Positions 55,808 to 64,000 of a DNA stretch of 64,000 nucleotides are shown here, piece by piece. The notes below the pieces were generated by a model that did no database searches, was not told the origin of the DNA, and saw only the letters and a list, made by a program, of their open reading frames with translations. Within the stretch, counting starts at the first letter, position 1, and the number at the start of each line of letters is the position of its first letter. Both the position numbers and the translations under genes were made by a program. The stretch covers positions 689,211-753,210 of the forward strand of contig CBDEGO010000002.1 in NCBI GenBank assembly GCA_965237995.1, read 5' to 3'. Origin of the DNA: JAAELZ01 sp965237995 (GTDB taxonomy: Bacteria > Pseudomonadota > Gammaproteobacteria > Arenicellales > Poriferihabitantaceae).

Positions 55808-56906
55808 CTATATCCCTGCCTTAAGGCTGGCTTCTATAAATTGATTTAGATTGCCATCTAAAACAGCTTGAGTGTTACCGGTTTCAACACCAGTACGTAA
55901 GTCTTTAATACGCGATTGATCCAATACATAAGAGCGAATTTGGCTGCCCCAACCGATGTCTGATTTTTCGTCTTCGAGCGCTTGTTGTTCACCTCGACGG
56001 CTTTGCATTTCACGCTCAAATAATCGCGCCTTTAACATCGACATCGCTTCAGCGCGGTTGCGATGCTGCGAACGATCATTTTGGCACTGTACCACAATGT
56101 TTGTGGGCAAATGAGTAATACGTACCGCGGAATCGGTACGGTTTACATGCTGCCCACCAGCACCACTCGCACGGTATGTGTCGGTGCGTAAATCTGCTGG
56201 GTTAATCTCAACTTCAAATGAGTCATCAATTTCAGGATAAACGTATACCCCTGCAAAGGAAGTGTGCCGCCGACTACCTGAATCAAATGGACTTTTACGC
56301 ACTAGGCGGTGTACGCCCAATTCGGTACGTAAATTACCGTAAGCATATTCTCCCACCACTTTAATGGTAGCACTCTTAATACCCGCAACATCACCATGCG
56401 ATTTTTCAATCAGTTCGACCGAGAAGCCCTGCGACTCACCCCAACGCACATACATCCTCAACAGCATTTCTGCCCAGTCTTGCGCCTCTGTTCCACCTGA
56501 GCCAGACTGTATATCTAAAAACGCATTATTTTGGTCGGCTTCGCCACTGAACATTCGCCGAAATTCAAGCTTGGCCAAAGCTTCATCAACCGCTTTACAA
56601 TCCACTTCAATTTGAGCGAAGGCTTCTTCATCTTCTTCAAGCAACACGATCTCTAGCAATTCCTGCGAATCAGCGGTTGATTGCGTCAGATCATCAAGCA
56701 CCTCGACAATGGCTTCTAACACAGACTTTTCTTTACCTAAGGCTTGCGCTTTTTCCGGATCATCCCAAACGCCTGCATCTTGTAACTGCAGGTTAACTTC
56801 CTCTAGCCGTTCTTGTTTGTCAGCATAGTCAAAGATACCTCCTTAACGCTTCAATACGCTCGATGGCAGTGGCAATAGAGGTCTTAATTTCGTTCGCTTC
56901 GATCAC
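55808..56906 (-). CDS. prfB: Peptide chain release factor 2, with programmed +1 frameshift
   Basis: RF2 recognises UGA and UAA stop codons. The gene runs from GTG 56906 for 25 codons ending in CTT, where TGA (56829-56831) interrupts. It resumes one base later at GAC (56830) and gives a full 365 residues (RRYL then DYADKQERLEEV). The frameshift site has the classic AGGAGG (56838-56843), three bases and CTT-TGA-C. GGQ appears in SGAGGQHVNRTDSAVR; the codon-recognition SPF motif is in KSPFDSGSR. This is autoregulatory: low RF2 promotes the shift. It starts the prfB-lysS-lol transcript. Confidence 0.95.
56829..56843 (-). promoter_or_regulatory. prfB programmed +1 frameshift site
   Basis: Shine-Dalgarno-like AGGAGG (56838-56843), TAT spacer, slippery CTT (56832-56834) and stop TGA (56829-56831) followed by C, exactly the arrangement known for RF2 autoregulation. 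Confidence 0.95.
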
Positions 56907-57039
56907 GATAAGGAGTCAAAAATTTATTGGCGCGAAGGATACCCGATATTCGCTACAAATTCTAAGTTTAATACGCGCTAAACGGCCACCAAAATTAGTT
57001 CATCATTCAGGTATAAGTCATCCAAATATCAACTCAAAC

Positions 57040-57090
57040 TTAGGCGTGAAGCGCAGGTAAAGTTTTGTTAGGCTTCACACCTAAATTTTA
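57040..57090 (+). terminator. Imperfect hairpin upstream of the ornithine-cyclodeaminase-like gene
   Basis: TTAGGCGTGAAGC (57040-57052) pairs with GCTTCACACCTAA (57072-57084) with one mismatch, followed by ATTTT. It lies 17 bases before the ATG at 57107. It could be a terminator of weak upstream transcription or an attenuator for that gene. Confidence 0.45.
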
Positions 57091-57106
57091 AAAAGCAGTA
57101 ATCGCT

Positions 57107-58063
57107 ATGACGCTTGTACTTCGTAAAGCTGACATCCTCCCACTCCTTAAAGATCTCGACCTTGTGGGCGCAATGGAAGAGGGGTTTATAGCCTACAGCA
57201 ATGGCAATACGGTCGTGCCGCCTGTTGGAGAGCTTCTATTTGAAGAGCCTAAGGGCGATGCACACATTAAGTACGGCTACATTAAAAACGACGGCTACTA
57301 TTGCGTCAAAATCGCATCAGGCTTTTATGATAACGCAGCGCTGGGGATCAGCTCTAGCCAAGGATTAATATTGTTATTTAATCAAAACACGGGGCAAACA
57401 CTTGCTGTATTACTCGACGACGGCCTGTTAACAGACGTTCGCACAGCGGCGGCGGGTGCAGTAGCGGCAAAATACTTCGCGCCTGACACCATTCGAGCAA
57501 TTGGTATTATCGGCACAGGGATTCAAGCGCAACAACAGCTTGAACTATTGAAGACCCAAACGGATTGCAAAACAGTATGGGTGTGGGGGAGAAACCACGA
57601 ACGCGCACTTAAATTTAAAGCCGAATTCGAGCAACAATTTACGGTCAGTATTGCTAATTCGGCTCGCGAGGTAGCCGCGCAGTGCAACTTTATTGTCACA
57701 ACCACGCCTACAGAGCAGCCGTTATTAATGTCAGAAGATATTCAAAAAGGCACGCATATAACCTGTGTGGGCGCTGATACCGCAGACAAACAAGAATTAG
57801 ACAGCCATATCTTGGCCATCGCGGACCATGTGATTGCCGACAGCTTACCTCAGTCGCAATCTCGCGGTGAAATATATAAGGCGGTACAAGCAAAGACAAT
57901 AAGTGCTGAATCAGTTACTGAACTCGGACACGCCATCCAGGACACCCGCCTGCAACGCGGCAATGACGAACAAATTACCGTGGTCGACCTAACCGGTGTG
58001 GCGGTGCAAGACATCATGATCGCGAAAGCCGTGTACTTACAAGCACTCCAAGCCAAGAGATAA
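57107..58063 (+). CDS. Ornithine cyclodeaminase/mu-crystallin family protein
   Basis: A 318-residue cytoplasmic NAD(P)-binding protein. The family start (VLRKADILPLL) is followed by IKYGYIKNDGYYCVKIASGF, LLDDGLLTDVRTAAAGAVAAKYF and the Rossmann motif IGIIGTGIQAQQQL near residue 133. VVDLTGVAVQDIMIA is the usual C-terminal block. Members cyclise ornithine to proline or reduce imino acids; the true substrate cannot be told. It is followed by thrC after 8 bases. Confidence 0.83.
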   Translation: MTLVLRKADILPLLKDLDLVGAMEEGFIAYSNGNTVVPPVGELLFEEPKGDAHIKYGYIKNDGYYCVKIASGFYDNAALGISSSQGLILLFNQNTGQTLAVLLDDGLLTDVRTAAAGAVAAKYFAPDTIRAIGIIGTGIQAQQQLELLKTQTDCKTVWVWGRNHERALKFKAEFEQQFTVSIANSAREVAAQCNFIVTTTPTEQPLLMSEDIQKGTHITCVGADTADKQELDSHILAIADHVIADSLPQSQSRGEIYKAVQAKTISAESVTELGHAIQDTRLQRGNDEQITVVDLTGVAVQDIMIAKAVYLQALQAKR

Positions 58064-58071
58064 ACCGTGTC

Positions 58072-58392
58072 ATGCAATACGTAAGCATCAAAGGCGGTAG
58101 CGCGCCCGTGAACTTCGAAACCGCGATATTGCAAGGGCTTGCAAGGGACGGAGGTTTATTGGTACCACAGACTCTACCCCATGTCACCCAGAACCAATTA
58201 ATAAGCTGGTCTTCGCTAAGTTACACCGAACTAGCTTTTGAAATACTCTCGTTGTTTATTGATCGAGAAACCATCAGCGCCACCGAGTTAACAAAACTGT
58301 TAAGTGAAAGTTACAAAGACTTTGAAGCGGCAGAGATCATCCCACTTTATTCGCTCAAAACACCTCCTAACACTGTGGTTAGTGACATGTAA
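58072..58392 (+). CDS. thrC: Threonine synthase, N-terminal part, truncated at the sequence junction
   Basis: A start of the PLP enzyme that makes threonine from O-phosphohomoserine. YVSIKGGSAPVNFETAILQ, GLARDGGLLVPQTLP and the helical N-terminal domain match the Pseudomonas-type ThrC through about residue 95 (IIPLYSL). The expected next block, ending ELFHGPTLAFKD and carrying the PLP lysine, is missing. Residues 96-106 look unrelated to the family. A normal protein is about 460 residues. The gene is cut where the sequence changes from bacterial to eukaryotic-like. Confidence 0.85.
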   Translation: MQYVSIKGGSAPVNFETAILQGLARDGGLLVPQTLPHVTQNQLISWSSLSYTELAFEILSLFIDRETISATELTKLLSESYKDFEAAEIIPLYSLKTPPNTVVSDM

Positions 58393-59002
58393 GGAGAACT
58401 GTAAATTACAAATAATTAAGGTATCTTAACCCCTATTGTCACTTTTATCAGAGCGTATAATATACACGCAATTATCAACTTAAAGTTAGTTTTACTGAAG
58501 AAACTTTACAAATTCACCCGAAATAATCACGGAAGTTACTTTTTTGGTATGAAATAAAGACTAGGTCCTAAATCAAATATCTGAAACGCGCATCCCTTGA
58601 TAGAATGTTTTCTATACATGTGTAAACGTTGGGCTGTGCAGGTCCTTTATCAATCGAGATTTTCATGTTCAACAAAACAAAACTGAAGAAAATCGTTTTA
58701 AATTCGTCTAAATGTTCACAACTGTTAGTGTAGCACGTGCAACATCTTATCACATAAAGATAAAATCCCGTCTATTATTTGATGTTTTGTTTTGCAATAT
58801 CCCTCATTCAGACTTGAAAAATATTACAGTTTTAGCTCTACCGCGCCCAACATTGGTGTCTTCCCTTAAATCCATTAAAAAAAAATCACTTGCTCCTGTG
58901 GAAAACCCTTGTGAGAGAACACTTTCTCAAATTAAAGTGGGAATCAACATTGCAGGGTCTAAAGCCTATATTCCACTGCGACGTAAAATTACTGGCGTTG
59001 GG
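58393..59002. other. Non-coding eukaryotic-like DNA after the junction
   Basis: About 610 A+T-rich bases without a convincing gene. Short open frames here look like chance. There is no bacterial promoter, Shine-Dalgarno plus long open frame or operon signal. Confidence 0.6.
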
Positions 59003-59156
59003 TACTTTTGCACCACCTAACGCAAAAGATAGTACTTTTGCGTCACCTGACGCAAAGATACCAATATGTTGGTAACTTTTGCGTTAGGTGACGCAAATTT
59101 TTCGCGTTTTACCCGACGCGAAACCTAAAAGTTGCGTTTTACCCGACGCGAAACCC
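59003..59156. repeat. Tandem palindromic repeats with TTTTGCGT...ACGCAAA core
   Basis: Five related units: TACTTTTGCACCACCTAACG (from 59003), TACTTTTGCGTCACCTGACG (59033), AACTTTTGCGTTAGGTGACG (59074), TCGCGTTTTACCCGACGCGA (59102) and TGCGTTTTACCCGACGCGAA (59133). Each has self-complementary arms (TTTGCGT/ACGCAAA or GCGTTTT/ACGCGAA), and unit length is about 25-31 bases with irregular spacing. The first three form a related group; the last two form another. Confidence 0.7.
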
Positions 59157-59205
59157 AAACGCAAGCCAGTGGCGAATTTTTGGGGGTTTTTTTTGGTTTA
59201 TTTTT

Positions 59206-59396
59206 CTACAGGCCTAGTTCAGCTCATATTGGCTGGTCTTCCACTCAGGTCCTGCCTGGGTCATTGGGGCAGCTTCTGTGCAGGGGGTCATCCCAAAGCC
59301 CATTTTCGTTGCTGCTGCTCATGGGACTTGAACCCATGCAGCCACAATCTATACAACAAGTGCCAGCACCTTAACAGCATCAGCCACTGCGACCCC
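59206..59396 (-). mobile_element. tRNA-derived SINE-like element (minus strand)
   Basis: Read on the minus strand from 59396, a tRNA-like head carries an A-box-like TGGCTGATGCTGTTAAGG (59369-59386) and a B-box GGGTTCAAGTCCCAT (59321-59335), resembling a Leu/Ser-type tRNA with a long variable arm. Its acceptor ends do not pair properly, so it is not a functional tRNA. It continues into a tail downstream. The plus strand nearby (TTTATTTTTCTACAG, ending 59211) also looks like a splice acceptor, possibly by chance. This supports eukaryotic origin. Confidence 0.6.
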
Positions 59397-60115
59397 CTGC
59401 GTTGGCCATGTACATTTCTTTCTTTTTTGTGTTCATTTCATTTGCGTTTGTTAGCCAACGCAAACCCAGTTTCCAGTGGAATATATCCTTAAAAGTGAGG
59501 GACCAGTGATATTCGAAAAGTCTTTTATTCTGGAACTAAATTATTCTATCTAAGGGTGTAAAAACATTGGCATGTGTTTTAGCTCTTATCTGTTGTCCTC
59601 CCCCAGAAGGATAGTCAATATAGTCTGAGGCCTCCCACTGCTTCCCCAGTGAGATACATGGGTTAGAGAGCTGTGACGTCACAGGCAGGATCCTTAATTC
59701 TAAAATAAGGGGAACATAGTGTGGACATTTCATGTAAATAACGGTGAAATTTGATGTACATGTATGATTCTTTCATCTTTGATATGTTTTTAAAAGGTCT
59801 TTAATCGGTTTTCACAAATGTAAGGCCTTAAAAAGGTCTTAAATTGTGTCACAGTAGAAATTGGACAATTCTAAAAATGTGAGATTTAAAAAACAATTTG
59901 TGACTTATAATGGTAATTTCCACTTCCATATTCTACTTTGATATCAGCATGTTTATGATAGGTCTTAAATTTCCCAAAACGTGGTCTTAGATTAGTCTTG
60001 AAAAGGTCTTGAATGAATTTTCAAAAAAGCGTGGCCACCCACGGGAATGTTAAATCGATATTGACCAGGTAATTTCTTTCTGGACCCTGTCTTAGCATTA
60101 GCTCTAAGCCTGTAC
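59397..60115. other. Eukaryotic-like intergenic DNA with short internal repeats
   Basis: Contains repeated AAAAGGTCTTAAAT-like words (around 59800-60010), typical of old animal-type repeats rather than bacterial sequence. No gene is convincing. Confidence 0.5.
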
Positions 60116-60330
60116 ACGGCCGATCCACAGATCAAAGTGGGTGGGGACTGGGGACAGGCGGGCAAAGTGTGGATGGGGAGGCCGGGGACCCATCATTTCA
60201 TTTCCCGGGCGCCTACGTCCGGTCTGGCCGTGTTATAGTGTGACGGACGAGCCGATCTCCTTAACCAGAGCCCCTTTTCACACGTTACCTCGAGATCCGG
60301 ACCCAAAGATATTGGTTGGAATACCTGATA
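60116..60330. other. Locally GC- and CpG-rich patch
   Basis: A stretch with GGTGGGGACTGGGGACAGGC and CCCGGGCGCCTACG, richer in G+C and CpG than its flanks, which are A+T-rich. It could be part of a promoter or an exon of the eukaryotic sequence, but no reading frame is persuasive. Confidence 0.35.
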
Positions 60331-62730
60331 GGTGGGTAATATGGGAAGCGTGGGAGGTAGCTTTCAGAAGCTATTTCTAGCACGATACTGCTCGTATGAC
60401 ACTAAGAAGTGCTTTCAAATCTCCTAGCTACTCAGAATATTGTATGGTCGTCATGCATTTCAGTCATCTCACTGTTAGAATAAACAATATGATTAGTTAT
60501 ATAATTACAATCTGGAACAAAATACTTTTTTGGAAATTAGAAGTTCAATATAGATACAGCAAGAGCATCGCTTATGCAGGAAAGTAACCCAGGGGTAAGG
60601 TTAGGGCCGCTTTATACGCGATTTTGCACAGGGGGAAAAATCCAAAAATCACGTATGATTTTGACAGAGAATGGGCGATTTTCGCATCTACTATTTTGTA
60701 TTTGGTAAATAGATAGAAATTGCTAACAAAATTGATAAAAATCGCGCATAAAACAGTACAGAAGTGCGTGATTTTGCACATTACAATATTTTCTGACATA
60801 ATTCCTGCTTACACTAAAGTAGTAACCATATTTCTCTACTGCTAGCAGTAGAGAGATATTGAAAAAAAAAGAAAGAATACATCTAGCCAAGTCATTCAAA
60901 GATAAGCTTTATTAAATGATTGAACTAAACTTTTGCCGCAGTCTGCTTTTAAAGGACAACTAGATTTATGAGTAACAATTGTAATTTTCGGCTGGGAGAA
61001 AATTGAATTCATAACGACAAATGAAATATTTCAATACAACTAGGACCGTATAACGACTTCCAATTGTTTGTCCCAAGAAAACCTATATCAATCCAAAATA
61101 CCAACAGCCACAGGGCCATGAGAAGTCTATGAATGACATCGTCTTAGAACAATAAATAGACGAGTTAGTGTTGACACTCAATGACAGCCCTATCAATACT
61201 TGATTACACTGTAGTGTTGAATTAGTCGCACTCTAGCAGTAGTGGGAATTACAAGTGTCAGGATATACATTTTGCAAGTACACCTAGGGTGTATTGGCTA
61301 GTTGAAGGGCAGCAGCTGGTAATCGATTTAAGTAAGTCATGTGTGATATATTACCATTAGTCGTGTTTTGAAATATGCAGGTTTAGCCTGAACTTTAAAT
61401 GAATGAATTTCCATTTAAAGTACAAAGAAGCTTAATGTCGCAGACTCTTTTTGTGGGTTTTCCCGCATCTACACATTGTTATGAAACATGTAGATATTAC
61501 TGATAAGCATTCATTGCGTGTTATTGTACACATGGCCCGTATATGTAAGCATCAAAGAGATTGGACCACGGTCTTGGTGAAAATACTACATATGCTGTTT
61601 GCTGTCTGATGTACAGCTTCTTTGGAATGTTCTGAATTCAGAACAGTAGTGTATGGAAATGGCGGTAAATTGCGTTATATTAACATTTTTACCTTGTTCA
61701 CTGGCAGGTAACTTAGGGGCACATTCGATTGTATCAAGTATATTGATTGCAACAATTGTTAAGTGTTGCAGCTTTTAGACTTTTGCAAACTGAGTAGATG
61801 TGTGAGAGTCCCTTATCTGTCTAGTGGTATGAGCATATATCATTACCTCCTAACAGTCTATTTAGAGTTTTTATCATTATACACGTGAGCAACTGCATTG
61901 CATTTTTTTAATTCACCTCTTCTGCCTTTAGAGTAAAGTGTTGCTTTAAAGTGTAAAGTATTAGAAATTGAAACTGACTATGACATTTAGAATAACCTGA
62001 GACGTAGGACATTTAGAATGTCTTCCCGGACCAAAGGTCATTGGAATATAGAATGTGCATTGTAAAGGCATCATTTCAGCCTTGAACAATTAACAAGCAT
62101 CACAAACTGTTATATCAACTCCCATCCTGTCTTTCTCAACCCCATAGGATTCTTTCTAGTGAAAGGTATATTTTTCTACATAAACAAAAAATCCTTTAAA
62201 AAAAACCTCACACACCCCCACTCCACCATCACAACCACACCCAAAAATAGGAATGTGAGGGTCGGGGTAAACAAATAGGGTAGATCGGGTTAATATCTCA
62301 GAGATGCCATTTTTCCTGATTTATCAGGAATTCCTGATTTTCACAAATCTAAATTGTCATTTAAAAACCTATAATTAGAAAAAATGGAAAGACTTAGCAA
62401 GTCATTGCTGTTTCAATAGTGAGAATATTGTTTCAGCTCTTAGTTGAGAGTTTACCAAGTGGTGCCACCTAGTGTTGTATTGATAAGTCATTTCCTGATT
62501 TTAAGCAGGAAGCCCATTGAAACTGCACTGGGAACTTCCTACTTAAAAGCAGGAGCTGGTAAAGCAGGTTAGTTTTGACCCTGATGGTATCAGATCAATG
62601 CACATACAAGTCTTGTTTACACCACAATATTCCATGTTATGTATTCATTAGACACATTTTGACATTTGTCAGATTTCCCGATTGGAGAGTAGCATCTCTG
62701 ATATCTGAATGCAAATTGTTTTTTTCCCGG
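60331..62730. other. Non-coding, A+T-rich eukaryotic-like DNA
   Basis: About 2.4 kb without a supported gene. I note repeated words GATTTTGCACA near 60625 and 60770, and CCTGATTTATCAGG-type repeats near 62320. No tRNA, bacterial gene or terminator is seen. Confidence 0.5.
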
Positions 62731-62736
62731 TTTCTT

Positions 62737-62850
62737 CTATAAAAAGTGCACCATACTCAGTTCATTACTGAATAAAGGTCGTTTGAAAGTCTATTCGAAA
62801 CTGAGTCTGGGAGCGTGGGGAGCTTAAGGGTCTCTCTTAACTTCTTATCC
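62737..62850 (+). mobile_element. Possible LTR-like fragment (TATA box and AATAAA close together)
   Basis: TCTATAAAAAGTGC (62737-62750) is followed 25 bases later by AATAAA (62771-62776) and then GAGTCTGGGAGCG. A TATA box and polyadenylation signal this close together is how the R region of an LTR retrotransposon is arranged. No gag or pol frame or second LTR is visible in this window. Confidence 0.25.
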
Positions 62851-64000
62851 TACCTAGCAAGCCCTACAAGTATGACGTGTACCTCTGCATTAGAGTCGGG
62901 AGCAAGAACCATACTTAGAAGGATTCTTCAGTAATACCGCCATATTTTTCATACTCGGCATGCCCCGAAACTGCAATTAGATAAGATGCATTAATATATT
63001 TATAACATCATAAGAGCTGGCCCCTAATTGCCTCACATGAAGTATTATCAGGTGTGTGTTTTTTCTCAGAAAACTGTAAGAAGTTTCATTATTTCGTGTT
63101 TAACCCATTCACTCCTGAAGATGCCTGGAGGCACATATTTGGGTATTCTAGACACCTATATAGGATGTCCATATGCTGCAGTTTTATGAAATCTACATAA
63201 ATTATTTTTTGCTTCAATGATCAGTGGACACTTACTGACTTTTCCAGTATGTGATTTTGTCTGTCCAAACTTTCATTTAAAAATGAGATTGGATTAATAG
63301 AAACACATAGGTGGGAAATATTTAGGCCCTCTACTTGCTATATTTCACCTAAATATTGAAAAGTATAATTAATTTTGTTAAAATTATGTAAAAATCTTAC
63401 TAGGCCATTTTTTTGTGCTTAATAACAAGGACTTAGAATTTTTCAGATATTTCAAACACAGAAAACATTCCAAATAGAATGTTTTTGGAGAGTTTTATAG
63501 GTTTAACCAAGGTAACCAAAGAAAGCTGTTGCTATGGTTACCCAGTAACTAAGGAAAAACAACATGGCAAATGAATATTTAGGGGAATGTCATGCACTTT
63601 GTTTCATTGAAAACAGAAAGGGGATATCTCAAATATTTCCAAAGATAGAAGAGTTTATTCAATTTATTTATTTTTTGGCTAAATTAGGCATTAAAATTCA
63701 ATTGCATCCATTTTGGTTAAAACAAGTCATTGGGCAAAATGCCCTTTTAGATTTGATAAGAGCTATGTTTATGAAAATGGCTGTAACTCAGCTAATAATG
63801 GGTCTATCAGAAAAAATCTTTCGCCTACATAACCCCCAGACTCCCCTCTATCAGGAAAATATCACTATTTCATACCTCCCAAAGGTGCCTTTTTTGAAAT
63901 ATGCTTATTATTTTGTTCTCACACCCACCACTTATTGGAAGGTGTAGTGTACTCTGAATTCGTCAATTGAATTGAAAGCCCTACGGTATAGTAATTGATG
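62851..64000. other. Non-coding eukaryotic-like DNA to the end of the window
   Basis: A+T-rich with no supported gene. A 127-codon open frame at 63564-63947 lacks any family feature, starts in unremarkable sequence, and is considered a chance frame. Confidence 0.5.

Noticed and set aside
58712..59020. Short open frame just after the junction
   Set aside because: It overlaps the repeat region and looks random, with no family motif.
59310..59396. A functional tRNA gene
   Set aside because: A and B boxes are present but the acceptor arm does not pair and the element has an extra tail. A SINE-like origin fits better.
60141..60380. Short open frame in the GC-rich patch
   Set aside because: Too short, no domain, and in an unusual composition patch of eukaryotic-like DNA.
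63564..63947. 127-codon open frame near the right end
   Set aside because: No recognised family, no bacterial start context, and it lies in A+T-rich eukaryotic-like DNA. It looks like a chance frame.
1..64000. CRISPR array
   Set aside because: No regularly spaced direct repeats with unique spacers of the right size were seen. The cluster at 59003-59156 is palindromic and irregular.

Overview
Positions 1 to about 58,360 are gene-dense bacterial DNA with short intergenic gaps and compact operons. The content points to a marine-type gammaproteobacterium. The diagnostic evidence is the order tRNA-fMet, rimP, nusA, infB, rbfA, truB; the block lepA, lepB, rnc, era, recO; prfB with its programmed +1 frameshift site followed by lysS and lol genes; and the typical proteins Fpr, HtpG, MoaC, MoeA, UbiA and YceH. 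From about 58,360 to 64,000 the sequence changes character. It is A+T-rich, has no bacterial-length genes, and carries a tRNA-derived SINE-like element, tandem palindromic repeats and other animal-like non-coding DNA. The switch falls inside the threonine synthase gene. The contig is therefore either a chimera of a bacterium (possibly a symbiont) and a eukaryotic (possibly host) genome, or, less likely, a real bacteria-to-eukaryote integration.

Layout. 1-985: end of a branched-chain-type ABC operon (livG tail, livF). 1-3.4 kb: Ala-tRNAPro deacylase, an iron-sulfur CDGSH protein and a divergent thiosulfate/sulfur transporter. 3.5-6.3 kb: htpG behind a heat-shock promoter, terminator, fpr. 6.5-8.2 kb: two exported proteins of unknown function. 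8.3-10.6 kb: a frameshifted ureidoglycolate lyase-like gene, a periplasmic DsrE-like protein and an Ala-rich lipoprotein. 10.7-14.9 kb: pgeF, ubiA, moaC, moeA, yceH. 15-19.1 kb: a minus-strand run of small accessory genes (LeuA-like TIM barrel, GFA protein, alpha/beta hydrolase, membrane protein, two VOC proteins, a cysteine-less DsbD-alpha-like lipoprotein). 19.4 kb: a nitrobindin-like protein.

20.8-32.6 kb reads as a catabolic neighbourhood: a guanidino-group-modifying hydrolase, a complete livKHMGF transporter, a degenerate metallophosphoesterase with a sodium:solute symporter, and a choline-kinase-like phosphotransferase coupled to a dimethylglycine/sarcosine dehydrogenase-like flavoprotein. 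Together they could import and demethylate or deiminate small methylated nitrogen compounds; this is inference. 32.9 kb holds a Tat-exported, lipid-anchored cholesterol-oxidase-family flavoenzyme. 34.9-37.5 kb holds a GspC-like membrane protein, an SGNH hydrolase and a secreted repeat protein.

37.6-50.5 kb is the housekeeping core on the minus strand (recO-era-rnc-lepB-lepA, TauD-like dioxygenase and fatty acid hydroxylase, truB-rbfA-infB-nusA-rimP-metY). 50.6-58.4 kb holds a glycosyltransferase, a lipoprotein, lolD-lolC/E-lysS-prfB, an ornithine-cyclodeaminase-family gene and the truncated thrC. All functions come from reading the sequence; no database search was run.
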